64,000 bases of DNA from NCBI GenBank assembly GCA_041391745.1, contig JAWKNK010000011.1, forward strand, positions 1 through 64,000. The letters are read 5' to 3'. Source of the stretch: JAIXWP01 sp041391745 (GTDB lineage: Bacteria > Bacteroidota > Bacteroidia > Flavobacteriales_D > Sanyastnellaceae). The notes below the pieces were generated by a model. That model was not told the DNA's origin. It saw nothing but the letters and a program-made list of their open reading frames with translations, and did not search any database. Shown one piece after another: positions 1 to 10,953 of this stretch (within the stretch, counting starts at the first letter, position 1; each line of letters opens with the position of its first letter). A program made the translations under genes and the position numbers.

Positions 1-540
1 ATGAAAACGTTGCGTTACAGATCTACTGGACACGGAATATTCAAAGCACCATTCTACGATAAAGAAGGGTGGGGCCATACCGGAAGAGTAGACGAGTTTC
101 GGAGCTTTCTGGGTTATATGCCCGGTGATAGTTTGGTGGTCGGCGTGGTGAGTAATGGAATTAGAATGAATCTAAATGAAGTTCTCATCGGAGTGCTATC
201 AGCCTACTACGGAAGAGTTTATGAATTTCCCACTTTTACAAAATGCGATTTGGTAGAACCCAATCGCGATTTGTTCGTAGGTAAATACAAATTAAAATTT
301 ATGGGATTAACAGTAGCAAGATTCGATGTGACAAAGGCTGGAGGAAATGCACTGTTTCTTAATGATAAATCGAAATCTGAAAATGTGGAGAAAGCTTTAA
401 TGGTGAGAGAGGATGCAAAAACATATTACATGCCGGAAACGGGTGGGCGAATAGTGTTTGAAATATCGCAAAAAGGAAAGGTGAAGAAAGCTAATTTCAA
501 GCATGGAAAAACCACGCTCAGATGCAAGAAAGTCAAATAG
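1..540 (+). CDS. Serine hydrolase (beta-lactamase / penicillin-binding family), C-terminal part
   Basis: The window opens inside this gene; the ATG at base 1 is probably an internal methionine. Near residue 25 the protein reads GHTGRVDEFRSFLGY, which matches the HxG (KTG-equivalent) third motif and following strand of class C beta-lactamase-like serine hydrolases. The last 95 or so residues form a beta-rich tail like the C-terminal domain often appended to Bacteroidota members. The SxxK and YxN motifs must lie upstream of the window, so the catalytic state cannot be judged. The family contains periplasmic peptidases and esterases; the substrate is unknown. Confidence 0.6.
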   Translation: MKTLRYRSTGHGIFKAPFYDKEGWGHTGRVDEFRSFLGYMPGDSLVVGVVSNGIRMNLNEVLIGVLSAYYGRVYEFPTFTKCDLVEPNRDLFVGKYKLKFMGLTVARFDVTKAGGNALFLNDKSKSENVEKALMVREDAKTYYMPETGGRIVFEISQKGKVKKANFKHGKTTLRCKKVK

Positions 541-582
541 GTCTTATTACTTAATAATTAATCATCAAAACACACACACACT

Positions 583-1246
583 ATGAGTGAAAAAATTGCA
601 GTGCTCGGCACAGGAGATGTTGGGCAAGCATTTGCAGCAAAATTTGCTACATTGAATTACGACGTTTACATGGGCACAAACGATGTTCAACAAACTTCTC
701 AAGACATCGCTGCATGGCTTCAAGCCAATCCAACTGTTCATTTGGTAACATTTGATCAAGCTGCCGCGGCGTCGGATAAGCACATTTTTCTTGCAGTGAA
801 TGGAGCATCAGCAGTTGCAGTCTGCAACTTGTTGAACGCAACTTCTGTTAAGGATAAAATTGTAACTGACGTTACCAATCCTTTGGATTTTACAACAAAC
901 CCACCGACATTATTTGTTTGCAACACGGATAGTTTAGGAGAGCAAGTTCAAAGAGCATTGCCTGGTGCGAAAGTGATAAAGGCATTCAATACTATGAACT
1001 ATAATGTAATGGTCAATCCAGGAATATTGAAGGGTGATCACTACTTGTTTATTTGCGGTAATGATGCAGCTGCCAAAGCCGCAGCTACAGGGGGACCATA
1101 CGCAGGTCTTGCTTGCCTTCACGATTGGTAATGGACGTTGGAGATATCACAGCAGTCGAGGCATGGAAGCGATGCTATTAATGTGGCTCCGAGTATATGG
1201 CGTTCAAGGAACAGCTGAATTCAACTGGAGCATTGCGATGAATAGA
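583..1246 (+). CDS. NADP oxidoreductase, coenzyme F420-dependent family (frameshifted)
   Basis: The N-terminus KIAVLGTGDVGQAFAAKF is a Rossmann dinucleotide-binding loop, and the order of blocks (VTDVTNPLDF, then KAFNTMNY) is that of the NADPH-dependent F420 reductase-like family, which in non-methanogens is an NADP-binding reductase of unknown substrate. The frame opened at 583 ends at 1131, but the expected C-terminus continues in other frames: DVGDITAVE near 1137 and then GMEAMLLMWLRVYGVQGTAEF to about 1246. At least two frameshifts are therefore present. The 3' end runs directly into the tandem hairpin repeat, so the true stop codon is uncertain. Confidence 0.75.
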
Positions 1247-1860
1247 CTGGGAAGCCTTCCGATACTTTCGCTTCGCTCAACTGAGAAGCGTCCACGGTGT
1301 TGCTTCTCGATACTTTCGCTTCGCCTGCATCCTCGAGAAGCGTCCACGGGTGTTGCTTCTTCGATACTCTTGCCGGACGCAAAGAACTCGAGAAGCGTCT
1401 ACGGGTGTTGCTTCTCTCGATACCTTGCTGATGCAAAGAACTGAGAAGCGTCCACGGGTGTTGCTTCTTCCGATACTCGCTGACGCAAGAACTCGAGAAG
1501 CGTCCACGGGTGTTGCTTCTCTTCCGATACTCTTGCTGACGCAAGAACTCGAGAAGCGTCCACAGGGTTAGCGTCTCAATCCTGAATCCAAGCTGAGACG
1601 AAGGATGGTTCCTGGATCCTGAATCTAGTTCGGGACGAAGACCAAACAATTCCAACATTTCCAATAATTCCAACAATTCCAAAATTCCAACCAATCCAAC
1701 AAATGCCCACAACTAAAAACAGCACCGTTTCTCATTAACCCACGGTTAAAACCGTGGGTCAGTGCAAATCCCTCATTCTTTCATTCTTTCATTCTCTCAT
1801 TTCCAAAATCTCCAACAATTCCAATAATTCCATCAATTGCCTATCTTGCAAAAATTACTT
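1247..1860. repeat. Composite intergenic repeat block: tandem ~54-bp hairpin units, 9-mers and 8-mers
   Basis: No gene is visible here. From 1251 to about 1570 a unit beginning GAGAAGCGTCCACGGGTGTT recurs at 1293, 1335, 1390, 1443, 1495 and 1551 (spacing 42-56). Each unit contains a hairpin with GCTTCT/AGAAGC outer arms and a TTGCTGACGCAA-type inner arm. Then comes a degenerate TTCGGGACGAAG element (1608-1642), a 9-bp array of the CCAACAATT type (1642-1704), a palindrome (1738-1759), an 8-bp CATTCTTT run (about 1772-1800) and a second CCAACAATT run (1803-1839). A TATCTTG box at 1842 follows at once and may be the promoter of the gene at 1874. Confidence 0.85.
1738..1759. repeat. Perfect 10-bp palindrome, ACCCACGGTT-AA-AACCGTGGGT
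   Basis: This is a self-complementary hairpin with 10-bp arms and a 2-nt centre. It lies between two 9-mer arrays and 115 bp upstream of the next start codon, and no T-run follows it. It resembles palindromic extragenic elements rather than a terminator. Confidence 0.7.
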
Positions 1861-1873
1861 TAACTAATTCGCT

Positions 1874-4800
1874 ATGAGATTTTTTACAATGATTTTATCG
1901 GGTGCGGCAATTCTAACGGCATCCACAGCTCAATCACAATCCATTTGTTTTGATCCAGCCTCGGACAACAGATACCAAGGCTCTGAATGGCCGCGAGAAG
2001 TGGTGGCGGGGGATTTTAATGAAGATGGAAATCTTGATGTAATAAGCGGCAACAACAATGGTTCTGCCGATTATTTCATGGGTCACGGCGACGGCACTTT
2101 TACATTGATGGATGCAGGACTTGAAGACGGTGGAGAAGAAATAGAAGTAGCGGATATGAATAATGATGGGCACCTGGATCTGGTTAGATTGGACTACAGT
2201 TCTGGCGAAGTGCGCGTAAATCTCGGAAATGGAAACGGAACCTTCGGAGCGGGCATTACCACATTGTCTGGCACTACTGATAATTTTTATGCAGAACTTA
2301 CTCTTGGTGATTTCGATAATAATGGATACTTAGATATTGCAGTTAATGATCCAAATGACAATCAAATTCATCTGATCGGAAATTTGAATGGAACCTTGTA
2401 TGCAGTTGCTGCAAGCATTCCTACAGCCGTCGCTCCTTCGAATGTGAAGGCCGGTGATTTGAATAATGATGGTTTCGATGATATCGTTGTTGCCTATTCC
2501 GGTTTGGCAAGCGTAGATATTTTTATCAATAATAATGGCATTTCTTATACCACTCAGAATTATGCTGTAGTGAATCCTGGCACCGCTGATTACAGTGATA
2601 TTGAAATCATGGACATAGACGATGATGGCGATTTGGATGTGATAGTAAATAGCGCTGCAGTTTTAGAAGTGTTTAGCAATAATGGAAACGGAACTTCTTT
2701 TACCAACCTTCCTGACTACTTCGTTGGATCAGTAGGATATGGCACCGAAAGCGGAGATTGGGATGAAGATGGACTTTTGGATTTGGCAATCGCAAATTCC
2801 AGTTCTGGTGTTGTTAATATTAGAATGAACACAGGTGGATCATTCACTTCACCTTCAAGCTATGTGAGTACGAATGCGAACCCGTCTGAATTGTGTAAAG
2901 GAGATTTCAATAATGATGGACATTGGGACTTGGTAACCGCAAATTCTAGTTTTGGAACCATCACCTACCTTGTAGGTTATGGCGATGGTAGATTTGGAAG
3001 TCAAGCGTTGCTCACGGGTTTGCTGGGAAATGGAGTAGGCTCGGGCGACTTCGATGAAGATGGAGATATCGATATCGTAGGAGTAAGCAGCGCGCAATCT
3101 AAGTTTTCTATCAGCTTGAATAATGGTGATGGAACTTTTGCAGACACCGAATTTTTACCCGTTGGTTTTGGAACTACACATGTTGTGGTGGCCGATATGA
3201 ATGGCGATGATCACCTCGATTTAGTTTCGCATAGTATCAACGGTTTCTTGATTTGGAGCGGAAATGGAGACGGAACTTTTCAGGAGTATCTGCAAGTACC
3301 ATTAAGTTCTTCAGGAAGCGGTGGAGATAGAACCATCGTATTGGGCGATTTCAATGGAGATGGCTTGATGGATATGGCAGGAACGTTTGCACCTCAAGAT
3401 GAATTGCATATTTGTTTGGCGAGCGGCGTGGGTGTTTACACTACGGCAACTGTTGTTTCTACTGGAGCGTATCCAAGATATATTTCAGCTGGAAATATTA
3501 ATAATGATCAATACGACGACTTAATCGTAACGTGCAATAGCGCAAACGAAGTACATGTATTGCTCGGTTCTTCATCAGGCACTATGAGTGCTCCTGTCGT
3601 TTTGTTAGCAGGCAATTCTCCAGAAGGAGCCACTATTTTGGACGCGAATGAAGATGGATGGAACGATGTTGCTATTGCTTCTCCCAACTCAAACGACTAT
3701 CAAGTTTATTTGAGTAATAATGGAACGTTCGGAAGTTCTATGGATGGTAATTTTCCAACAGGAGCAGCTGCTACTTGGATGACGCATGCTGATGCAAACG
3801 GTGACGGACACGAAGATTTAATTGTTGCTTTTTATCAGACGGACAATGTGGGGATATTGTTCGGATATGGCGATGGACTATTCGCTCCAACAGTCACTTT
3901 CGACGCAGACAAACATCCTGTAGTTGTGATCACCGATGATTTTAATAATGATGGCAACATCGACCTTGGTGTGGCGAATGCTGGTACACGAATATATCGT
4001 GATCAAATAATCAAGCTTTATTACTGCCGACGGACCTGTATTTTTCTGTGAAGGTGGCTCTGTGACTTTGACTGCAACGGAGGGATACTCGTACGAGTGG
4101 AGTAATGGAGAAACGACTCAAAGCGTGCTTGCAACGGAAGAAGGTGAATATTATTGTGTGATCGGAAACCAAGCAGGGACGTGCGATTTACTCACTACTT
4201 CCATAGTTGTAGATATCGAACAAGTAGTAGCTGTAACATGGAATTTTCCAATTGAACCTTTCTGTTTAAATAGTGATGCTTACGTGCTTATGTGGAGGTC
4301 AACCCACGGAGGAGACTATTCAGGTATCGGTGTTACCAATGGTGTTTTTGATCCGGCAACAGCTGGCGAAGGCACACATGAATTGACGTATGTCTATGAC
4401 AGTAATGCCAGTTGTTTCGAAGGTACTGCTACCATTCAAGTGGAAGTATTGCCCGCTTTAAATGTGTCGTTGGATTTAGTAGATGATAGTCCATGTCTCG
4501 GCGTGAGTTATACATTTCAAGGAGGCGCGCCACTTGGTGGAACGTATTACTTCAATGAACTGCAGTTGGATGCCATCAACACAAGCGAGTGGGGAGTAGG
4601 CGATTATGAGTACTTATGTCTATAATGAGTCTCAGAATTGCGGTGGAATGGCAGCGCAAGCATTGAGCATTGAATCATGTGTTGGAGTGGAAGAAAATGA
4701 TTTGAATTCATTTGAAGTTTATCCAACGCAAGTGGCAAATGAAATCAATATTCGTGGCGGTTTCAAGAACGAATTGCGCGTAATGGATATGAGCTGGAAG

Positions 4801-4915
4801 GTTGGTAAAATTGATTTCTAATCCGCAGACAAGTACAATTGACTTGTTCAGATGATTCGGAATTTATATGCCTCAAATCAATGGAGGATATCAAGTGAAG
4901 ATTTGGAAATTGTAA
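1874..4915 (+). CDS. Secreted FG-GAP/VCBS-repeat protein with T9SS C-terminal sorting domain (frameshifted)
   Basis: It has a signal peptide (MRFFTMILSGAAILTASTAQS) followed by about a dozen FG-GAP/VCBS blades of the DFNxDGxxD type, calcium-binding loops of integrin-like beta-propellers (residues about 40-700). The first frame breaks near 3990. Ig-like cell-surface repeats continue in the frame 4062-4625 (EGYSYEWSNGE, GTHELTYVYDSN), then 4606-4821 carries VEENDLNSFEVYPTQ, the start of a type A sorting domain. Its end (GIYMPQINGGYQVKIWKL) is in yet another frame and stops at 4915. I treat this as one gene of about 1,010 codons with at least three indels. The likely role is a large exported adhesin or surface protein; no enzyme motif was seen. 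Confidence 0.8.
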
Positions 4916-4924
4916 ATTAAAAAA

Positions 4925-4957
4925 AAACCTCCAGCCCATTGGGCTGGAGGTTTTTCA
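4925..4957. terminator. Bidirectional rho-independent terminator
   Basis: The stem CCTCCAGCCC-AT-TGGGCTGGAGG is flanked by an A-run at 4919-4928 and a T-run at 4951-4955, so it can end transcription on both strands. It sits exactly between the convergent T9SS genes ending at 4915 (+) and 4974 (-). Confidence 0.92.
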
Positions 4958-4973
4958 CTACATAAAGAAACAC

Positions 4974-7111
4974 TTACTCAGAAATAATTAATTTTTCTGA
5001 AGCAAAGTTTCCACCATCGTTTTGGACTTGTACAATATATAAACCGGGTTCTAAATGTTCGGTGCCGATAGTCATGTTGCTTGAAATACTCTTCGAAGCA
5101 AATACCATTTTACCTGCAGTATCAAAAATTTGAACAGCTGCATTCAAAGGCAAGTTTGAAAGTCTAAATTCTGAAGTTGCTGGGTTTGGAGATAATTGGA
5201 AGTTGAAAGATTCCAATTCTTTCACACCTACAACAATTTCCACACAATCTATATTATCAGTACCGCAGATATCAGTTTCAACGTAAACATTGTATAAACC
5301 ACTGAATGTTGGTGTAAATGTGTTGCTGCTTCCTACTTGAAGCGATACTTCATTTCCACATTCATACCAATAGTACACTGCATTTTCAAATTCAGAAGCT
5401 ACGAGTGTACCGTCAATGAAATCAATATTCACCACAAAAGGAGAAACAGTTAACTGAGTGTAAGAATCACAACCATTGCTCGCTTCGCCCATATAGACAA
5501 AATGCTCACCAATCTGATAGAAGTTGCCTTCATACTCGGCAGAAGTATTCTGGCTGCCGCACGTATAGATTTGAACATTCGATACTTCTGTCATTAAATA
5601 CTCAATAGTAATCGAACCTGTGGCAATACAGTTCGGAGCGATTTCTGAAGTAACAGTGTATGTGGTAGTTTCCGTAGGAAGCACGTTTGCAACATTGCCT
5701 TCAGCACCAGTGCTCCATGTATATTGTTGAGATCCTCCAGATACTAATAGCGTTACCATTTGCACGATGTTGCCAGATGGTTGGCAGAAGATATCCGGAC
5801 CCGATACCATAAGTTCCTGGACTTTCAGAAATATTACTCAATTGTTTCAGTAGTTACACATCCGCTGTATTCAGCGCTTACTTCAAGGGTAGTGCTCTCA
5901 TTAGGTGTGATTGTGATATCATTGAGGTCCTCACCAGCTGCTCCATAATATGAAAGCCAAGATCAGCTATGGCAGGATAGTCAGTGATTTCCACTCCAGG
6001 ACAAGAATAAATAGAAGGAGCAGTGAAGATAATAGGAGTTATCGTTCCAACGAGAAGAGGTGTTCTTGGAGAAATACAACCACCACATAGATATTGAGGG
6101 ATGTAAAACATAGAGGTTAGTAGATCCATTGACATCTGGAGTGTTCGCCAAAGGATTTCCAGTTCCTATTAGTCTACCGCCAAGCAGTTGGTGAAGAATA
6201 CCATTCTACATCATAACCAAGTCTTGAATCTATGCTGTAAACGAACCACCTGCACATGTAGTCACATACGAATCAGTCAATAGAATTACAGCAGGAACGT
6301 AGCAAAATACGTTGTCCCAATGATTGAAATATAGGTTGTTTGTTCCTTCCGTGAGGAGAGCCATAGTGCCATCAGCAGCTACAGAAGCTTTGATAACGTT
6401 GTCGGGAGCAGAGTTGTCTTGGCAATCCAGCTTTGATCCAGATTTGGAAGTATAAATGACCCTCGCTACAGCAACAACTTTATTCGCATCACCAACTGCG
6501 ATATGTGTGATAGGCAAGTTCATATTGGGAGAAATGATCGTAAATGCTGCACCGCCGACAGAGATATATCCATTAGAATTTTGACTAGAAATGGCCACAA
6601 GTGTTCCATCGCTCGCCACTGCACTATAAGATGAACTGTAGTTTGGATTGGACAAGGCGAATGTTACAGGAGCACAAGTGGTAGAATATATGTTATCAGC
6701 ACCAGTGAGAAAGCTACCTACAGCAAGGCATTCGCTTGCACAAGAAATCGTAGTAAGGTGACCATTCAATAATGTGAAGATACCTTCTTCGGCTGATTTT
6801 CTATACAAATTAAGTACGCCTGGATTTGCTTCTCTTCTATACCAAATTGTGCCATCTTCAGCAATAGATGCGTGAGTAATGGTGGCAAGAGAACCCATTT
6901 CGGTAGTGGCATATGCCCACGCATCGCTAGTGCTGATGTACTGAACCAAATTTCCTGAATTGCCAGTAATAGTGTTCGTATTGTCTACACCTACGATGTT
7001 GGTTTCAGAACCAACGCTGATGTCTACAAGAGAAATGTTAACTTGAGACCATTGCGCGTTGGCATTTACCAATCCTGCAATCATTAAAAAGCAAAGTAGT
7101 GTTTTTTTCAT
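4974..7111 (-). CDS. Secreted tectonin-like propeller protein with T9SS sorting domain (frameshifted)
   Basis: The start at 7111 gives a signal peptide (MKKTLLCFLMIAGLVNANAQ). The first 290 residues carry repeats of the form ISVGS.xxIVGVD, ITHASIAEDGTIWYRRE and ITHIAVGDANKVVAV, which resemble tectonin beta-propeller blades. This frame stops at 6230. Middle pieces occur in other frames (about 5878-6135). The C-terminal part (4974-5810) has SprB/Ig-like modules (GGSQQYTWSTGAEG) and ends with a type A sorting domain (FQLSPNPATSEFRLSNL, then GLYIVQVQNDGG). Several frameshifts separate the pieces. The role is unknown; a carbohydrate- or surface-binding secreted protein is an inference from the propeller. 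Confidence 0.72.
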
Positions 7112-7112
7112 A

Positions 7113-7537
7113 TTAGTTATTTATGAAACAAAAAACTTCATTTTCTACTTCTACATATAAAGAGGTGACTTTATGAAATGCCGTTTTGAGTTGATGAAGC
7201 GGGGTGGGCTTCTCCGATACCTTCGCTTCGCTCAACTCGAGAAGCGTCCACGAGTGTCGCTTCTCTCGATACTCTTGCTGACGCAAGAACTCGAGAAGCG
7301 TCCACGGGTGTTGCTTCTCTCGATACTCTTGCTGACGCAAGAACTCGAGAAGCATCCACGGAGGAGACTTCTTTCTAAGTCGAACCTAGTATTGAAGAAA
7401 GGGCGGTTCCTGATCCCGAATCTAGTTCGGGACGAAGGACCAAAATATCCAACTAATCCAAGCTATCTATCCAATCCAAGCTATCCAACCAATCCAAACT
7501 ATCCAACTAATCCAAAACATCCAATTAGTCCAAAAAA
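7113..7537. repeat. Composite intergenic repeat block: three ~54-bp hairpin units plus 9-mers
   Basis: After about 95 bp of AT-rich leader, hairpin units begin at 7239, 7293 and 7347 (54-bp spacing) with the same GAGAAGCGTCCACG..GCTTCTCTCGATACTC consensus as at 1.3 kb. A perfect TCCCGAA-TCTAG-TTCGGGA hairpin follows at 7414-7432. A 9-bp array (CCAACTAAT / CCAAACTAT) fills 7444-7536 and ends two bases before the stop codon of the minus-strand gene at 7539. There is no supported gene here; short open frames on either strand are repeat translations. Confidence 0.85.
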
Positions 7538-7538
7538 A

Positions 7539-8198
7539 TTACTCCTGATAATTCACCGCCTCATCCAAATAATCCAACATCGGTTTGATAGCAACGTATG
7601 CTTTTTCTACTAGTGATGGAAAATCATCAGATACAATTTCTTTTTGGGTGAGTGTGATGGTGGAGATGAAGTTTTTTCGTCTCAACAAATCAATCATTGG
7701 GTGATCTGGAGTGTAGCCTTGAGGTGCTTTTTTGAGCATTTCATCATCCTCATTCAAGCCTCCGTAAAAACTCTTATACTTTTTGGAATTTACAATTTTC
7801 ACCAGCTCTTCTCCATTGTAGTCAATTGCCTCGCGGACCTTCACAAGGGTAGGTGTGTCTGGACGGTACAAGCCACCACCCATAAAAGATCCATTTGGAC
7901 TTATACTAATATGGAAAGCGGGTGAATTGATTGCTCCAAATGGAGTGCAAGTGAAATTGTCTTTATAAATCGGCTTGTCTGGATTAAAGCGTCGGTTGCG
8001 ATTAATTCGTGTAATGGTGCTTTTAGGATCCACATTCGCAAATACAGGATTGTGTTTGCTGAGTTTTTTCAAAATCACTTCAATCTCGGCAAGCCAAGTA
8101 TCCTTTGCTTTTAAATAATCTGCACGATGCGCATCCATCCATTCTTTACTGTTGTTGGCATCTAATGCTTTTAAAAAATCGAATATCTGTTTTTTCAT
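7539..8198 (-). CDS. DUF2461 family protein
   Basis: This is 219 aa, the usual length for the DUF2461 (TIGR02453) family. Diagnostic blocks are visible: an N-terminal FLKALDANNSKEWMDAHR, the central INRNRRFNPDKPIYKDNF, and HISISPNGSFMGGGLYRPD. The biochemical role of the family is not known. It is a stand-alone gene. A TATTTTTG box ends four bases upstream of the ATG, and a hairpin repeat lies just beyond it. Confidence 0.9.
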   Translation of the reverse strand: MKKQIFDFLKALDANNSKEWMDAHRADYLKAKDTWLAEIEVILKKLSKHNPVFANVDPKSTITRINRNRRFNPDKPIYKDNFTCTPFGAINSPAFHISISPNGSFMGGGLYRPDTPTLVKVREAIDYNGEELVKIVNSKKYKSFYGGLNEDDEMLKKAPQGYTPDHPMIDLLRRKNFISTITLTQKEIVSDDFPSLVEKAYVAIKPMLDYLDEAVNYQE

Positions 8199-8202
8199 AT
8201 TT

Positions 8203-8210
8203 CAAAAATA
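8203..8210 (-). promoter_or_regulatory. Candidate -7 box TATTTTTG, 4 nt before the start at 8198
   Basis: On the minus strand the sequence reads TATTTTTG-aaat-ATG. It fits the Bacteroidota -7 consensus TAnnTTTG. The spacing would place the transcription start at or beside the ATG, implying a leaderless mRNA. Five other genes in the window share this arrangement closely. Confidence 0.5.
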
Positions 8211-8229
8211 TTTACTTCTCCCCGTGGAC

Positions 8230-8272
8230 GCTTCTCGAGTGTCTCGCCGCAGGCGAGATGTATCGAGAGAAG
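8230..8272. repeat. Single hairpin cassette with CTCGCC-GCA-GGCGAG inner stem
   Basis: The outer arms GCTTCTCGAG and CTCTCGATAC-type sequence match the tandem units elsewhere, but the inner stem is CTCGCCGCAGGCGAG. It sits in the 98-bp spacer between DUF2461 and the hexosaminidase stop codon. Confidence 0.75.
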
Positions 8273-8296
8273 TATTTTGTAGTTCGTCATTCGTAA

Positions 8297-10627
8297 TTAG
8301 TAATTAACTAAGATTTCATCCCAAAAAATCCAGCTAGGCTCTCCTACGGCGTCGTGCCATTCGGGGCAGGGGCCGATGGATTTTGCGGTCACTCTTATAA
8401 ACTTCGCATTGACTGGAGTGTTCAATGTTATTGTATATTTTACAATATCTTGTCCTGAAACTTCCGCACCGTATGGCGCATCGGCGGTTCCCGCTTCTGT
8501 CCAGTTTTTTCCATCTTCGCTGTATTCAAACACAACCGATTCAGGTCTGAAAATCCATGCATTGGCGTAGTGATATGCTTGGGTGCTGAATGATTTTACG
8601 GACGTTGAATTTGCCAACGTTACAGTGGCTTGTAAATCTCCTTGAGTACTCGCTTGCCAATGCCCATCACGGAAATTGAGTCCTCCTAAAATCCCATCTA
8701 CGAGTGCTTGGTCTCCTCCGCCCGTGTAATAAGAACTAGGGGTGTAGTTGAGTTCAAGCTTTTGTCCCATCGCAGGGTTGGGCCATACTAGCAACTCAAA
8801 ACGCTCTTCATATGTTTTTCCTGTTGGAGAAGTCGCTTCCGCAAAAATGTGGGTGGGCTGACCTATGGTCAAAGGTTCTTTAAAATTGGTGTTTATCTTA
8901 TTTTCATGAAAACCATATTTGACGATCATGTCAGATGGATTTTTCTCAAGTTCTACTATTATGTTTTTATCACTGATTTTGGTGTGAAATTGAACAGGCA
9001 TTTTTGCAAATCCATAATGTATATCCATATTGTCCCAAATCGGGTAGTGCTTGTTCAAGCGTGATTCAAACTCGATGTATTGCCTATCGGTGTGATAGGT
9101 CCAAAGCACTTCGGCAAGAGCAGGCATACGCGGAAAGATCATTTGATCTACGCGTTCCTGAGGCGCATGCTCTGTCCACATGTTGCACTCTCCACCTTTG
9201 ATATATGATGCTTCTTCCGAAGTCAAACCTTCAGGAATTGGATTGAAGCCATATACTTTTTCAGCATCTATGCTTTTTATACTATAATCAAAATAGCAAT
9301 GACTGGTAGGCGACATCACTACTCCATGATGCGCTTTGGATGCATCGATTCCACCTTGCATTCCACGCCAGCTCTGAATCATGGCACCATCAGGAATTCC
9401 TCCTTCTAAAATTTCATCCCAACCAATGATTTCTTTGTTTTTGGTTTGTAAATATTTCGCAATGCGATTGATGAAATAAGTTTGAAGTTCGGCCTCGTTT
9501 TCCAAACCTTCTTTTTCCATGCGGTGTTGGCATTTGTCGCAATGTTCCCATCGGTATTTCGGAGCTTCATCACCGCCAATATGGATGTATGGACCAGGAA
9601 ATAACTCACATACTTCATCCAACACTTCTTCTAGAAATGTAAACGTGCTATCATTTCCCGCACAGTAAATATCTTTAAAAACGCCCCATTGATTTTCTAC
9701 AGGAATATGCTCTTTGGTGCAGCCCAACCAGTTGTATGCTGAAATTGCAGCCACGCTGTGTCCGGGCATTTCAATTTCAGGAATGATGGTGATATGTCGG
9801 GCTGAAGCGTATGCCACTATGTCTTTGATCTCCGACTTTTTGTAATATCCACCATAAGTGCTGCCATCTTCTTCGGTGCGCCAGGCGCCGACTTTGGTTA
9901 GCTCAGGATATTTTTCGATTTCAATTCTCCAGCCTTGATCTTCCGTGAGGTGCCAGTGCAACACATTCATTTTATAATAAGCGAGGAGATCGATATACTT
10001 CTTGATAAAATCAACGGTCATGAAATGACGACAACAATCCAACAACATTCCGCGATGTGAAAATTTTGGTTCGTCGTGAATTCGCATGCATGTCATCTGA
10101 AAGGGAAGAAGCAATCTTCCTTCCTCTGCTTGAGGAGGAAACATTTGTCGCAAGGTTTGTACGGCATGAAATATTCCAATAGGTTCTGTTGCTGAAACCG
10201 ATATACCTCTCGTGCTTGCATTGATAGTGTATGCCTCACGTGGCGAGCTTTGTGCGAGTGCAGCATAGTCAGGGTTGAGGTATTCCATATCGGTAATGCT
10301 CAATTTTCCATCCCTTGTTTTTTCTGATTTAAAAAGAATAAATGGCCTGGAGTACCTCCAAGTTTCTGCTGCTACGACATCAAATTTTTTACCTGTTGCT
10401 TGACCCAACCAAGCAGCAAAGAAGCGCGCTTCGGGCATGCAATATTCATTGCTCACGATTTCTATTTCATCGGTGAGTTCGAATATTTCCGGCAACATCA
10501 CAGCGGTTTTAGGCTGTGGAATAATCGGATAGGGGATACGTGATTGAGAAAAAACGGAAGGAGATATTGTAATAAGTACAATAACCAGTAAGAAAAAACG
10601 ACTATTCTTTTTTATCAAAAACATCAT
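8297..10627 (-). CDS. Beta-N-acetylhexosaminidase, glycoside hydrolase family 20
   Basis: This is a glycosidase removing terminal GlcNAc/GalNAc, probably periplasmic or outer-membrane linked. I chose the ATG at 10627, which gives the signal peptide MMFLIKKNSRFFLLVIVLIT; the open frame extends 16 codons further upstream without a signal-like start. Order of domains: an N-terminal GH20b domain, then the TIM barrel with HRGMLLDCCRHFM, MNVLHWHLTEDQGWR and the catalytic HIGGDEAPK pair (Asp-Glu), then a C-terminal F5/8-type discoidin-like domain with AYHYANAWIFRPESVVFEYS. Its start overlaps the end of the DUF4359-like gene by about 25 bp, so it is the last gene of the rsmE operon. Confidence 0.93.
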   Translation of the reverse strand: MMFLIKKNSRFFLLVIVLITISPSVFSQSRIPYPIIPQPKTAVMLPEIFELTDEIEIVSNEYCMPEARFFAAWLGQATGKKFDVVAAETWRYSRPFILFKSEKTRDGKLSITDMEYLNPDYAALAQSSPREAYTINASTRGISVSATEPIGIFHAVQTLRQMFPPQAEEGRLLLPFQMTCMRIHDEPKFSHRGMLLDCCRHFMTVDFIKKYIDLLAYYKMNVLHWHLTEDQGWRIEIEKYPELTKVGAWRTEEDGSTYGGYYKKSEIKDIVAYASARHITIIPEIEMPGHSVAAISAYNWLGCTKEHIPVENQWGVFKDIYCAGNDSTFTFLEEVLDEVCELFPGPYIHIGGDEAPKYRWEHCDKCQHRMEKEGLENEAELQTYFINRIAKYLQTKNKEIIGWDEILEGGIPDGAMIQSWRGMQGGIDASKAHHGVVMSPTSHCYFDYSIKSIDAEKVYGFNPIPEGLTSEEASYIKGGECNMWTEHAPQERVDQMIFPRMPALAEVLWTYHTDRQYIEFESRLNKHYPIWDNMDIHYGFAKMPVQFHTKISDKNIIVELEKNPSDMIVKYGFHENKINTNFKEPLTIGQPTHIFAEATSPTGKTYEERFELLVWPNPAMGQKLELNYTPSSYYTGGGDQALVDGILGGLNFRDGHWQASTQGDLQATVTLANSTSVKSFSTQAYHYANAWIFRPESVVFEYSEDGKNWTEAGTADAPYGAEVSGQDIVKYTITLNTPVNAKFIRVTAKSIGPCPEWHDAVGEPSWIFWDEILVNY

Positions 10628-10952
10628 GCAAAGGGTTGTCTTCTTGCAGAGGCAAGAAGTTTTTGTAGATGCCAAGATACTTATAATTTCCCGTTGGAAG
10701 CTTTACCGTGAATACACTGCATACATAGTAGTTATCTACAGATACGAACGAGTCGCCAAGGGATTTGAAAAGGGAACGAAAATTTTCAATGTCTTTGTCT
10801 TCAATACCCAAATCAAGGTGAGTGTTCAACTCAGAACTGATTCTGCTATCCACTTCTTTATTGAAATCTTCTTTTGTAGGATTGGTAAAATATGCTGCAA
10901 TAGCAAGACCTACTAAAATCAAAGGAACAGTTCTGAATAAGAAGCGAATCAT
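10602..10952 (-). CDS. Small membrane-anchored protein, DUF4359-like
   Basis: It is 116 aa starting at MIRFLFRTVPLILVGLAIAA, one transmembrane helix or signal anchor followed by the YFTNPTKEDFNKEV block that resembles the DUF4359 family (recalled, not searched). The start codon lies one base past the rsmE stop codon, so the longer open frame reaching 11051 is rejected because it would run inside rsmE. The function is unknown; co-transcription with rsmE and the hexosaminidase is likely from spacing. Confidence 0.6.
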   Translation of the reverse strand: MIRFLFRTVPLILVGLAIAAYFTNPTKEDFNKEVDSRISSELNTHLDLGIEDKDIENFRSLFKSLGDSFVSVDNYYVCSVFTVKLPTGNYKYLGIYKNFLPLQEDNPLHDVFDKKE

Positions 10953-10953
10953 T

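Noticed and set aside
1251..1570. CRISPR-like array (six units at about 54-bp spacing)
   Set aside because: Units are nearly identical along their whole length, so there are no unique spacers; they are hairpins found singly elsewhere, and no cas gene is near.
1277..1712. Open frames over the tandem hairpins (TLLEFLRQQEYREK-like)
   Set aside because: Same reason: repeat periodicity divisible by three keeps frames open; several frames are open at once.
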